A DNA stretch of 64,000 nt from contig JAOZFI010000017.1 of the NCBI GenBank assembly GCA_027491395.1, positions 29,672 to 93,671 on the forward strand. Reading direction: 5' to 3'. Position 1 is the first letter of the stretch; every line of letters starts with the position of its first letter. The position numbers and the translations under genes are program-made. Shown piece after piece: positions 43,050-52,300 of this stretch. Source of the DNA: Thermoproteota archaeon (GTDB taxonomy: Archaea > Korarchaeota > Korarchaeia > Korarchaeales > Korarchaeaceae). A model generated the notes under the pieces. That model made no database searches and was not told the origin of the DNA. It worked only from the letters and a program-made list of their open reading frames with translations.

Positions 43050-43060
43050 GGGGGGTAGGA

Positions 43061-43849
43061 ATGGGACTCTATGAGTTCGCGGTCTACGATATGTTCGTGC
43101 CGACCGTAGCTATCTTCGCGTTCGGCATGGTCTACAGACTATCTAGGTACGTGTTCCTATACAAGAGGGCAGCTCAGCCGATGTGGAGGAAGACATCCGT
43201 ACCTCACAAGATCTATCTGCTCATAGACGCCTTCGTACACGCGATAGTGGCCGCAATAAAGAGATCTAAGGTGACCTTCGTCTCTGGAATCTTCCTCTTA
43301 CACTTCTTTGGAGTCATTCCAATCCTCTTCCTGCTCTCCCACCATATCGTCTGGTGGTCCTACTACTTCCCGCCGTACAGCATCCTGAGTCCCCTCGCGA
43401 TACCCACGAGCGCAACCTCCTCGGCCCTGACGCTCACTGCTCCATTCGCGCCTGTGACGGGGATGTCCCATGGCTTCGTCAACACCATTTGGGGCCCGTT
43501 GACTGTGGTACTCAACGGGGACGTCTTGGCGATCTTGGCAATTATAGGGACGACCTTCAAGCTGTTGGAGAAGATACCCGAGAAGTTCAAGGAGAAGCTC
43601 GCTAGGGTGAGGCTGGGGGACTTCGTCGCCCTCCTGCTCCTGCTTGCCATATTGATAAGTGGGTACATGGCGACCCATCACCTCCCCTCTGGCGATATAG
43701 AGACCTACAAGTTCATGCTGGGCCTGCACATCCTCACCGCCGAGATCCTCGTGTTACTACTGCCATTCACAAAGTTCTTCCACTTCGTGTTCAGCTTCTG
43801 GTACGGGAAGCTCCACGAGGCCTATGATCTGTGGAGGAGAGGGTTATGA
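43061..43849 (+). CDS. isp1: Isp1: NarI/DsrM-like cytochrome b membrane subunit
   Basis: Membrane protein of 262 residues with five or six spans, related to the NarI/DsrM/HdrE heme-b family. I start at ATG 43061 after GGGGGGTAGGA; the longer frame from 42926 only shadows hydL. Candidate heme ligands are histidines in FVHAIVAAIKRS, LLHFFGVIP, GLHILTAEIL and FFHFVFSFW. In Isp-type hydrogenases this subunit receives electrons from the small subunit and passes them across the membrane. It overlaps isp2 in an ATGA. Confidence 0.88.
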   Translation: MGLYEFAVYDMFVPTVAIFAFGMVYRLSRYVFLYKRAAQPMWRKTSVPHKIYLLIDAFVHAIVAAIKRSKVTFVSGIFLLHFFGVIPILFLLSHHIVWWSYYFPPYSILSPLAIPTSATSSALTLTAPFAPVTGMSHGFVNTIWGPLTVVLNGDVLAILAIIGTTFKLLEKIPEKFKEKLARVRLGDFVALLLLLAILISGYMATHHLPSGDIETYKFMLGLHILTAEILVLLLPFTKFFHFVFSFWYGKLHEAYDLWRRGL

Positions 43850-45186
43850 TAGAGGGAATTGAGAAGGCCATTGATACTGTGCTCTCCGATCTGGACTCGG
43901 TCACGTTACACTTCTTGGAGTCATGTGTCTCCTGCGGCATCTGCGCACCGTTCTGTCCCTACACGATAGCTGGCCCGATTTATGAGCCAGCGGACAAGGC
44001 GGAGGAGATGAGGTATATATACAGGAAGAAGATGACGATAGCTGGCAAGGTCCTAGGTCCTCTAGTGGGGGCTAAGTACCCCAAAGACGAGAAGGACTTG
44101 GATAGAATGATTAACATGGCCTACAGGTGCGTCAACTGTAGGTACTGCTACCAGACCTGCGCCTTCGGGATATACAGCGGCAAACTGGTCATAATGCTGA
44201 GGAGGATCCTTGACAAGGTGGGCAGGACCCCCTCAACCCTCAAGTACCTCCAGTCCATCGAGCTCTCTGATAGCGTACTGATCAATGATAAGGTCAGAGA
44301 GAAGTGGGATGGAATATTGAAGGAGGCTAAGGAGGCGATAGGAAAGGATCTGCCCCTCGATAAGCAGGGGGCTGAGATAGTCTATCTCCCGTGGCTCGTG
44401 GAGGCTTTACTCACCCCTGAAGTGATAGTTTCCACGATAAAAATCTTGGACATGGTCGGCGAGAACTGGACCATGCCCTCCGAGCCCCTCGGATTCGAAC
44501 CCCCGATGGGCGTGATCGTAGGGGACAGGGAGTCCGAGAGGAAGGTTTTCAGGAGGATCAACTCCTACATAGCTAAGGTGGGTGGGAAGAAGGCGCTCAT
44601 ATCACATGGTGGGACGCCGTACATGGAAATGAGGTTTGAAATGCCCTTCGTGATGAATGAGAAGCCTTCTTACGATGTGATCCATGTGACCGAGTACCTA
44701 TCCGACCTGTACGAGAAGGGGAAGATCAGGATAAGAAGGGAGGAGAACGGAAAGGTGACGTGGCACGATCCTTGCAAGCTGGCTAGGGGAAGTGGTGTGG
44801 TAGAGCAGCCTAGGATATTGATCAAGGCGTCCACCTCGAACTACGAGGACCTGCCCCGTGGCACGGGAATGTACTCACACTGCTGTGGAGGCGGCACGGG
44901 CATCGCCCTCATAACTTGCGATGGTAGGAAGCTGGTGGAAGAGTTCACAGGGGAGAAGATAAAACCGGCTGAATGGGAGGAGAGATTCTGTCCTCCACTT
45001 GAGGAGGACTACAAGAAGGCCATAAAGCAGAAGGTAGACGAGATCTCCGAGATAAACGCCAACATCGTGGTTACCGGGTGCTCGACCTGCATATACAACA
45101 TAAACAAGGGAGCGACCCTTTACGACAGGGACTTCCAGGCCGTTCACATCGTTCAGTACCTCCTAGATAAAATCGAGGTGACCTGA
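43846..45186 (+). CDS. isp2: Isp2: DsrK/HdrD-like Fe-S subunit
   Basis: Cytoplasmic Fe-S protein of about 446 residues. Two 4Fe-4S motifs are CVSCGICAPFCP (C27, C30, C33, C37) and CVNCRYCYQTC. The C-terminal half has one CCG domain of the HdrB/HdrD type (HDPCKLARGSG, then SHCCGGGTG, then TGCSTCIYN), which in relatives binds a special 4Fe-4S cluster for disulfide chemistry. The first CCG domain of true HdrD is missing, as in DsrK. With Isp1 it would take electrons from H2 to a quinone, disulfide or sulfur acceptor. The start ATG overlaps the isp1 stop. Confidence 0.9.
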   Translation: MIEGIEKAIDTVLSDLDSVTLHFLESCVSCGICAPFCPYTIAGPIYEPADKAEEMRYIYRKKMTIAGKVLGPLVGAKYPKDEKDLDRMINMAYRCVNCRYCYQTCAFGIYSGKLVIMLRRILDKVGRTPSTLKYLQSIELSDSVLINDKVREKWDGILKEAKEAIGKDLPLDKQGAEIVYLPWLVEALLTPEVIVSTIKILDMVGENWTMPSEPLGFEPPMGVIVGDRESERKVFRRINSYIAKVGGKKALISHGGTPYMEMRFEMPFVMNEKPSYDVIHVTEYLSDLYEKGKIRIRREENGKVTWHDPCKLARGSGVVEQPRILIKASTSNYEDLPRGTGMYSHCCGGGTGIALITCDGRKLVEEFTGEKIKPAEWEERFCPPLEEDYKKAIKQKVDEISEINANIVVTGCSTCIYNINKGATLYDRDFQAVHIVQYLLDKIEVT

Positions 45187-45204
45187 CCCCCTTCCCCATT
45201 TTTA

Positions 45205-45936
45205 GTGATCTGTATGGATCTGAAGGGCTTGGCAAGGTTCTTGGGAGGTCTGGTAGGTCAAGTGAACGAGCTGGAAGAATCGGTGAAGCAGGCCCTCATG
45301 AGGAGGCTGGAGGTTGATAAGCTCCTCCTCTACAACATGCCAGATGCCGAGAGAGAGGACGTCAACGAATTGGAGGAGGAGGTCAAGAGGGCTTTAGGTG
45401 GAGATTCGCTGGAAGAAGCTATAAGAAATGCCTTTAGTGCGGAGAAGAGGCGCAGGATCAGAATGGGCGGGAGGAGGTTAGCGGTCATTTTCTCGGGTAA
45501 CGAATTTGAGGGCGACAGGTCGATACCCCTGAAGATAATGGAGAGGCTGGAGGTGAGGGGAAATGCCAAGAAATTCGACGCGAGCTCCTATCCTTTAGCC
45601 ACTATCCAAGAGGTCGTGGAGTTCGATCCTGACGTGGTGGTGATAGTCTCGGTCGAGCGCGGCGAGGGGATGTCGCTCGTGATGGAGCGCATGGAATTGG
45701 AGGTCCCAACAGATCGCTTAAAAGCTAGTGATATGATTGCCCCTCCCCTGTTGGGAGTCAACGATCCCGAGTCCCTCGCCTCCGCTCTCATCGCTATGAT
45801 GGGATCTAGGGAGATCTGGAAGGTCGTGTGCTTATCACCTCACGTGGAGGGTGATGGTGTCTCAGAGGTGAGCAGGAAGTGCTCGGAGGATCTGCAGAGG
45901 AGTCTGGAGAAGCTAATAAGGGAGCTAGGATTCTAA
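45205..45936 (+). CDS. Degenerate HycI/HyaD-like protein in hydrogenase operon
   Basis: 243 residues. The N-terminal 80 residues are helical and highly charged. The C-terminal part has the outline of a hydrogenase maturation peptidase: LAVIFSGNEFEGDRSIPLKIMERL at the place of LILGIGNRLLTDEGVG in the next gene, then DVVVIVSVERGEGMSLVMERMEL where the protease has LFLVDALD. The metal-binding Asp/Glu positions are not all kept, so it is probably not an active protease. The start is GTG 45205 or ATG 45214. It overlaps the true protease gene by 58 bases. A chaperone or docking role in maturation is inference. Confidence 0.5.
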   Translation: MICMDLKGLARFLGGLVGQVNELEESVKQALMRRLEVDKLLLYNMPDAEREDVNELEEEVKRALGGDSLEEAIRNAFSAEKRRRIRMGGRRLAVIFSGNEFEGDRSIPLKIMERLEVRGNAKKFDASSYPLATIQEVVEFDPDVVVIVSVERGEGMSLVMERMELEVPTDRLKASDMIAPPLLGVNDPESLASALIAMMGSREIWKVVCLSPHVEGDGVSEVSRKCSEDLQRSLEKLIRELGF

Positions 45937-46469
45937 TCTTGGGAATAGGGAACAGGCTCCTCACCGATGAAGGCGTGGGATCCTGCTTCGCCGAGGCTCT
46001 ATCTACCTTCGATCTCCCCAAGTGGATAGAGGTGGTCGACGGGGGCTTGGGGGGGCTAAATTTGATAGACTACATGGAGGGGAAGGAGATCCTCTTCTTA
46101 GTAGATGCCCTCGACCCACGAGATGGAGAACCGGGTGAGGTGAGGCTCTTCAAAGTGAATCCCAAGGCAGTCGAGCCGACTGAAGCGGTTAGAATGCTGG
46201 TTGAGGCTGGGAGCCACGGAGTAGTTCCGGAGCTGCTCGTGGCAGCTGCAGATGCCATGGGCTACCTTCCCGAGGAGTCGTATGTGCTCGGAATAGTACC
46301 CTGCCTCATCGATCTGGGGGAGGGGATAACCGTACCAGCGGCCCGAGGTTGTTTAAAAGCCCTCCACATACTCAGGGAAACGCTCCTCGGTAGGGATTTC
46401 CATCTCCCGGTTGACGATCACCGTTTTAAGGAAAGGTTAAGGGAGATATGTCCTGAGATCAACTGTTGA
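45879..46469 (+). CDS. [NiFe] hydrogenase maturation endopeptidase (HyaD/HycI family)
   Basis: Cleaves the C-terminal tail of the large subunit once nickel is in place. The first metal ligand is in ILILGIGNRLLTDEGVG and the second in FLVDALDPRDG. A third comes from the GSHGVVPELL segment. At 196 residues (from GTG 45879) it is slightly long; the extra part is at the C-terminus. The start lies inside the preceding gene, and no other canonical start precedes the ILIL strand. Followed nine bases later by hypA. Confidence 0.93.
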   Translation: MLGGSAEESGEANKGARILILGIGNRLLTDEGVGSCFAEALSTFDLPKWIEVVDGGLGGLNLIDYMEGKEILFLVDALDPRDGEPGEVRLFKVNPKAVEPTEAVRMLVEAGSHGVVPELLVAAADAMGYLPEESYVLGIVPCLIDLGEGITVPAARGCLKALHILRETLLGRDFHLPVDDHRFKERLREICPEINC

Positions 46470-46478
46470 GGTGATCGC

Positions 46479-46910
46479 ATGCACGAGTGGTCGCTGGCGG
46501 ATGCCGTCGTCAGATCGCTCTTGGGATTTATGGCCTCGGAGGGACTGAGCTCGATTAAGGAGGTAGAGGTCACTTGGGGGGAGATATTGGAGCTCGATAC
46601 CGGTATATTCGAGCAGGCCTTCTACGAGTTATCCAAGGGGACTCCGCTGGAGGGAGCGAAACTGATTCTCATGGAGGAAAAGGCGTACTTCAGGTGCAAC
46701 TCCTGCGGTGCGGAGTGGGACTTCAAGACCGCTGACGAAATACTCTCGAGGGAGTTCGAGATATTGGAGGAACCGGCAGGTGTGAAGGAAAGCCCGCTTC
46801 ACTTTCTTCCGGATCTGGCTAGGGCTCTTCTAAAGTGCCCCAAGTGCAGCAGCAGGGATTTCGACCTGATCAGCGGCAAGGACCTTAGGGTGTCCAAGGT
46901 GGTGGCATGA
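46479..46910 (+). CDS. hypA: [NiFe] hydrogenase nickel-insertion protein HypA
   Basis: 143 residues. The N-terminus MHEWSLADAV supplies the nickel site through H2, and the zinc site is formed by CNSCGAEW and CPKCSSRD. A loop of about 50 residues separates the two zinc half-sites, typical of Thermococcales-type archaeal HypA. It overlaps the next gene (ATGATG), whose product is the ATPase-type HypB; in Thermococcus these two form a complex that delivers nickel. Confidence 0.95.
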   Translation: MHEWSLADAVVRSLLGFMASEGLSSIKEVEVTWGEILELDTGIFEQAFYELSKGTPLEGAKLILMEEKAYFRCNSCGAEWDFKTADEILSREFEILEEPAGVKESPLHFLPDLARALLKCPKCSSRDFDLISGKDLRVSKVVA

Positions 46911-47683
46911 TGCGGATCCCCGATGTACTACAGGACGAGGCCCTTAGGAGGGTCTCAAGGGCGAAGAGGCTTCTCATGGTGGCCTCAGGAAAAGGAGGCG
47001 TTGGTAAGAGCCTTATATCCATGGCACTCGCCTCCACTCTGTCGGAGATGGGGACGAAGGTGGGCCTGCTGGATTTGGACGTGCACGGGCCCTCGATTCC
47101 CCAAATATTCCGATCCGAGCTCCTCATTAAGGCGACGAGGCATGGGCTCGAGCCCCTGAGGATAGATGGACTCGAGCTCATGTCACTGGGCTACATAGTT
47201 GGGGACTCTCCCGTCCCGCTCAGGGGCGAGGACAAGATGTCTCTCCTGAAGATGATGATAGCCCTGACCAATTGGAGCCCCCTGGACTATTTAGTGGTCG
47301 ATCTACCTCCGGGAACCGGGGATGAAATGACACTGGCGATCAGAGCCCTCAAGAAGCATCCTAGGTCTGGCACGGTCCTCATCACGCTTCCCTCGAGGCT
47401 CTCGCTCTCCGTCGTCAAACGGGCTCTGGACCTGCTGAGGGACGAGGGCGTGAGGGTCTTGGGGATAATAGAAAATATGGCCTACATCAGATGCGGTGAG
47501 GACGTTGTGAGGCCCTTCGGTTCCTTAGACTACTCCTCACTCGGTACTGAGGTGTTGGGAAGTCTCCCCTTGGATCCAGCTGTTGAGGAAGCGCTTGCCT
47601 CAGGAAGACCACTGCACAAGGCCTCTAGGGAGGTAATGGAGTCCATCTCGGCTATAGCCTCGAAGATAGAGGTGATGATGTGA
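46907..47683 (+). CDS. hypB: ATPase-type HypB (Mrp/MinD family)
   Basis: 258 residues. The deviant Walker A is ASGKGGVGKS (K29 to S35), switch regions are DLDVHGPSIP and VVDLPPGTGDE, and the C-terminal ENMAYIRC follows. Fe-S carrier relatives (Mrp/NBP35/ApbC) have a CxxC here, but this one has only a single Cys (RCGEDVVRPFG). Position between hypA and hypC and the missing CxxC identify it as the ATP-driven HypB described in Thermococcus, structurally unrelated to bacterial GTPase HypB. It works with HypA in nickel insertion. Start codons ATG 46907 or 46910. Confidence 0.85.
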   Translation: MMRIPDVLQDEALRRVSRAKRLLMVASGKGGVGKSLISMALASTLSEMGTKVGLLDLDVHGPSIPQIFRSELLIKATRHGLEPLRIDGLELMSLGYIVGDSPVPLRGEDKMSLLKMMIALTNWSPLDYLVVDLPPGTGDEMTLAIRALKKHPRSGTVLITLPSRLSLSVVKRALDLLRDEGVRVLGIIENMAYIRCGEDVVRPFGSLDYSSLGTEVLGSLPLDPAVEEALASGRPLHKASREVMESISAIASKIEVMM

Positions 47684-47910
47684 TGTGCTTGGGAATACCG
47701 GGGAAGGTGGTTGAGATCAGAGAGAGGACCGCCATAGTGGACTTCGGCGGGGTACTCAGGGAGGTAGACGCGACTCTAGAGGAGGTGAATCCGGGAGACT
47801 ATGTGATAGTCCACGTGGGAGTGATAATCTCGAGGATGGATCCCGAAACGGCTAGGGAGACGATAGAAGCTTGGGAAGAGATGATAAAGGCGCTAGAGGG
47901 ATCCCAGTGA
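47683..47910 (+). CDS. hypC: [NiFe] hydrogenase maturation chaperone HypC
   Basis: Small chaperone of 75 residues carrying the Fe(CN)2CO group to the large subunit. It opens MCLGIPGKV, where the second-position cysteine (after Met removal the first) is essential; I therefore start at ATG 47683 rather than one codon upstream. The DFGGVLREVDATLEEVNPGDYVIVHVG strand is typical. The stop overlaps the hypE start as GTGA. Confidence 0.95.
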   Translation: MCLGIPGKVVEIRERTAIVDFGGVLREVDATLEEVNPGDYVIVHVGVIISRMDPETARETIEAWEEMIKALEGSQ

Positions 47911-48938
47911 CGGAAGAGGTCAGGCTAGCCCACGGATCCGGTGGTAAAGAGACGCAGGGGCTCCTGAACGAGGTGATCCTCTCTTTATTGGGGGAGGATA
48001 TGAAGAAGGTGAAAGGAGGCGTCGGCACCGACGAGCTGGACGACGGAGCCGCGATACCCATCCCGGGCGGATACGCAGTCATCACGGTAGATTCCTACAC
48101 CGTGAAACCATACTTCTTCCCGGGAGGCGATATAGGTGAGTTGGCTGCCTCGGGCACGATAAACGATCTGCTGATGATGGGCGCCAAGCCCTTGGCGATA
48201 GTCGACTCGATAGTCGTTGAGGAGGGATTCCCCCTAGAAGATTTGAGGAGGATAACGGGGAGCATGGTGGAGACACTTAAGCGAGTCGGCGTCAAGCTCG
48301 TGGGCGGTGATTTGAAGGTAATCCCTAAGGGTGGACTCGACGGTATAGTGATCACAACTGCTGGTCTCGGTTTCGCCGAGAGGATAATAGTGGACTCCAA
48401 TCTCAGGCCGGGGGACAAGATCATAGTCAGCGGTACAGTAGGAGATCATGGCGCCGCTATACTAGCGGCTCAGGAGGGGCTGGAGGTGGAGGGAGGGATA
48501 GAGAGTGATGTGGCACCCCTGCACGACCTCATGATGCCCCTTATAGAGGAATACGGCCCCGCCATACACGCCGCCCAAGATCCCACTAGAGGGGGATTGG
48601 CTCAGGCCCTCAATGAATGGGCATCCAAAACCGGCTACCTGATCACAGTGGAGGAGGATAAAATACCGGTGAGGGAGAAGGTGAGAGCCTTCACAGAAAT
48701 GCTTGGTGTGGATCCTCTTACCTTAGCGTGTGAGGGAAGGGCCGTCTTGGGGGTGTCCGGGGACAACGCCGAGGATGTCCTCGGCGTTGTGAGGGACTTG
48801 GGTTTTGAGGAAGCATCTATCATAGGTGAGGTTAGGGAGTCCGAGAGGTACGGCGGGATGGTAGTCATTAAAGCAATTACAGGCGGATTGAGGATATTAG
48901 AACCTCCATCAGGTGTTATCGTTCCCAGAATATGCTGA
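47907..48938 (+). CDS. hypE: [NiFe] hydrogenase maturation protein HypE
   Basis: Dehydrates the HypF-derived carbamoyl group to a thiocyanate on its C-terminal cysteine. 343 residues from GTG 47907, which overlaps the hypC stop and gives the family N-terminus (VRLAHGSGGKETQGL). The ATP-binding PurM-like core has DDGAAIPIPGGYAV, TINDLLMMGAKPL and a GGDLKVIPKG segment. The C-terminus VIVPRIC ends in the required cysteine. It completes the set hypA-B-C-E here with hypD-F on the other strand. Confidence 0.96.
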   Translation: MTEEVRLAHGSGGKETQGLLNEVILSLLGEDMKKVKGGVGTDELDDGAAIPIPGGYAVITVDSYTVKPYFFPGGDIGELAASGTINDLLMMGAKPLAIVDSIVVEEGFPLEDLRRITGSMVETLKRVGVKLVGGDLKVIPKGGLDGIVITTAGLGFAERIIVDSNLRPGDKIIVSGTVGDHGAAILAAQEGLEVEGGIESDVAPLHDLMMPLIEEYGPAIHAAQDPTRGGLAQALNEWASKTGYLITVEEDKIPVREKVRAFTEMLGVDPLTLACEGRAVLGVSGDNAEDVLGVVRDLGFEEASIIGEVRESERYGGMVVIKAITGGLRILEPPSGVIVPRIC

Positions 48939-48941
48939 ACT

Positions 48942-49097
48942 CTACCTACTTACGAATTTATCCCTCTTTTTGGCCCCTCTCTTCCTGCATTTGGACCTCA
49001 CCGGGTATAGCATTTCCTCATAAGCGAACTCGTCCTCTGGGATCTCTTCTACGAAGCTCTCATCTCCATTCTCAAGGTCCTCATCCGATTCTTTCAT
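48942..49097 (-). CDS. Small charged protein of 51 residues
   Basis: Found by reading the minus strand between hypE and the formate dehydrogenase genes. It begins MKESDEDLENGDESF, continues with acidic residues to about residue 30, then turns basic (VRSKCRKRGAKKRDKFVSR). A good TATA box on the minus strand (TTTTATAAGCTT, 49117-49128) lies 20-31 bases before the ATG, giving a near-leaderless transcript, which supports a real gene. No family recognised. The acidic head and basic tail with one cysteine suggest a nucleic-acid or protein-binding adaptor, but this is speculative. Confidence 0.5.
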   Translation of the reverse strand: MKESDEDLENGDESFVEEIPEDEFAYEEMLYPVRSKCRKRGAKKRDKFVSR

Positions 49098-49227
49098 CGA
49101 TCTCAACTTAATGGGAAAGCTTATAAAAGACCGCGGTCACTAGGCTCCTCTCAGAAATCTTTAAATATTTATACTGTATCATATGTTAGAGTTATACTAA
49201 AATAAATTGAGGTTATCTCCGTTAAAT

Positions 49228-49253
49228 ATAACGAAAATGGATATTCGTTATAC
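49228..49253. promoter_or_regulatory. Perfect 9-bp inverted repeat operator before formate dehydrogenase
   Basis: TATAACGAA (49228-49236) and TTCGTTATA (49245-49253) with an 8-base spacer. A third half-site CGTTA at 49221-49225 gives an overlapping CGTTA-AATA-TAACG palindrome. It lies 110-140 bases before the fdnG start in an AT-rich region that also holds a TATA-like ATCTTTAAATATTT at about 49156-49169. It is probably the site of a regulator of the formate dehydrogenase genes. Confidence 0.6.
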
Positions 49254-49360
49254 AATTCATTGATAATCAAGATAATAAACAGCATTCCTTATAAAATAAC
49301 CCTGATGCATTTCTGCTGGAGCTGGTGCTCCGTTCCCCCTTGGGGGGGTGATATTTTTTG

Positions 49361-52300
49361 ATGCAAAGTCCCAGAATATCGAGAAGAACCTTTCTAAAGA
49401 TGGCGGGCCTAGGCACTTTCTCACTACTCTTCTCCGGCTCAATCCGGAAGGTCTTGGGGGTACCCAAGCCCAAGAGATACAGGCTGGGAGAGATAGGAGG
49501 CAAGGATCTGCAGCTCACTAGGGAAGTCAGGGGGGTCTGCGGCTACTGCTCTGTGGGCTGCGGCATAATCTTCTATAGGGCAGGCGACAAGGTGATCCAC
49601 CTAGAGGGCGACCCGGACAATCCGTTGAACGAGGGCAAGCTCTGTTCTAAGGGAGAGGCCTCCCTGGAGCTGTTCGGGCAGCATAATCCGAGGAGACTTA
49701 GGACTCCGCTTATAAGGGTTAACCCCAAGCCTCCAGCCGAAGAGCTCAAGAAGGTTAAAACGCAAGATGAACTCAGGGCCATCTTGGATAAATACAAGCC
49801 GATATGGAGACCCGCCACTTGGGATGAGGCCTTCAGGTACATAGCCGAGAGGATGAGGGAGATCCTTGATGAGGTAGGATGGGATCCGAGGAAGGAGGAC
49901 GGCTACTACCACTTAGGCAAGAAGTTCCCGTTGTGGATAGAGGCGGGCGCCAAGCTCACCAACGAGGAGGCCTACATAATAAAGAAGATCGCCACCATGC
50001 TGGGAAGCTACAACATAGACCACGACGCTAGGAGGTGCCACTCCACCACCGTGGCCGGTTTGGCCGGGACGGTTGGCTTCGGGGCCCAGACTCAGAGCTT
50101 CATAGATACCCAGTTCATCTCCACGTATCTGATCTTCGGCGGCAATCCCGCGGAGAATCATCCGGTCAGCATGAGGCATACCCTCAAAGGTAAGGAGAGG
50201 GGGACCCTCAAGCTGGTAGTCGTTGATCCCAGATACAATAGGACCGCCTCCCAGGCTGACGTGTTCGCCTTCTTCAGACCGGGCTCGGACCTAGCGTTCC
50301 TCCTATACATCCTTCACTACGCCTTCTGGGAGAGGAATCCACCGGTGGATCAACTGGACACTTTCAAGGAGTTCGTCACCAGGTTTAACGTGGATCTGGA
50401 GGAGATAAAGGAGTTCAAGGAGATAACCAAGGATTACACGGCTGAGGAGGTTTCGAGGATAACGGGAATACCGGTGGACAAACTCAGGAAGATAGCAGAA
50501 CTCTACGTGGAAAACAGTGGAGTGACTACCAACTTCAAGAGGTTCGGTTCCATCCAGTGGGCAATGGGGCAGACCCAGCACCATGTGGGGACCCAGATCA
50601 CGAGGCTCAGCACCCTCGTGCAGCTGACCTTGGGAAACATGGGATTCCCGGGCGGAGGCCTGAATCCGTACAGGGGCCACAGCAACGTGCAGGGGACCAC
50701 CGACATGTGCATACTCTCGCACATACTGCCGGGTTACATAAAGCAACCCTCCAACCCTCTCCAGATAAGGGTTTATCAGGACTGGAAGAATCAGGGCTTC
50801 CCCGACGCCTGGCACTGGGAGATCCCCGATTGGGCTGGCAGCAGCTTCGGTCCCAATGAGAGGGGTAAGGTGAACTCGACCAAGGTGCTCTGGTCGTGGT
50901 GGTTCCAGAACTGGAGGAGGTTCGAGTTGACTTGGGGCATCTTCGTCGGTACAGATCCTGAATCGGATCCGAAGAACGGGACCGTGATAAGCGACTTCCC
51001 ATTCGGAAAGGGATACACCGAGAACACCTGGTGGCAGGGAGTCCTCTTCGACGACGTGCTGAAGGCAGCGATCATAATGGCGGAGAACATAGCTGTCAGC
51101 GACGGGGATGCGATAACTACCTATATAGCCCTAGCATCGCTCAAGCTGCTTGTTGTGGTTGACCTGTGGGAGGCTGAGACAGCAACTTTCGCTGATGTTC
51201 TCCTACCTGGCGCATTCCAGTACGAGAAGTACGGGTCGATAACGAACAGCAACCGCTGGGTCCAATGGCAGGACAGGGTCGTGCCACCAGCAGGCGATGC
51301 CAAACCCGATCTCTGGATAATGCTCAAACTCTGGGACTACTTCAAGAGCTACGGGATTGTGAGGCTTCCAAGCCAGATATACGGCAAGAGGGAGGAGAAG
51401 GTCTCCATAAAGAATCCCAATACAGGAGAGATGGTCGAGCTTTACGAGAGGAAGATAGAGCCCTTCATGGACTACGCGACCGGCAGATTCGCTGATCCCG
51501 ACTACGCATATGCTGATCCCGAGCTGATATACAAGGAGATAGACTTGGCAGTTGATCTGTACAACGGGATGTATGATTGGGTTGACGGGAAGATACTGGC
51601 GAAGAGGAGGAAGCCCCTGCTGAGGACTGAGTCAGACATAGATGGCATTCTGGACAGGGAGTTCCTGATGTACAAGGACTGGGCGTGGACGTGGCCCAAG
51701 AATGTGAGGATACTCTATGACCTCTGGACTCTCTCCAAGACCTTGGGGAGGACCTTCCAGTTCACCTTCACTCCCGGCGAATATTCCGTTGGGGACACGC
51801 TTAATGGTAAGACTGTGTCCATAACTGGAGAAACCGGAGAGATCAGGGACGCAAAGAGCGGTAAGTGGAGGCCAGCTTTCATACCCGGCCATAACTTCGT
51901 GGTCGGCAAGATGTACAAGAGGCTGTGGTCCGGCATGACCGACCTGCTGACCGGCGCCGTTACGGCGAAAGACCTCCTCTGGTATGGGAAGGTGGTGGGG
52001 AAGTTCGTGATATTCAGCGGGGAATCCCACACCGTGACCACCTACGAGGATCTGGGCATCAAGTGTCCCCTCTGCGAGAGCTTCTACTACGATGAGGACG
52101 TGATAAATGTCGGTAAGGCGAACTACAAGAAGCCCTATTTCAAGGGGACGAAGGACTACAAAGGGAAGAAGATAAAGTACGTGGGATTCTATGACTGGAA
52201 GAAGGTGAGAGACAAGTTCTCTGAGGAGTTTAGGAGTCTAGCCAAGTCCTTGGGCATAAGAGAAGCGGTCAAGAGCATGAAGGAGAAGTACGGCGAGTGG

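Noticed and set aside
50030..50060. Selenocysteine in the formate dehydrogenase active site.
   Set aside because: The codon at the active-site position is TGC (Cys, in RRCHSTT), not TGA, and no other in-frame TGA exists.
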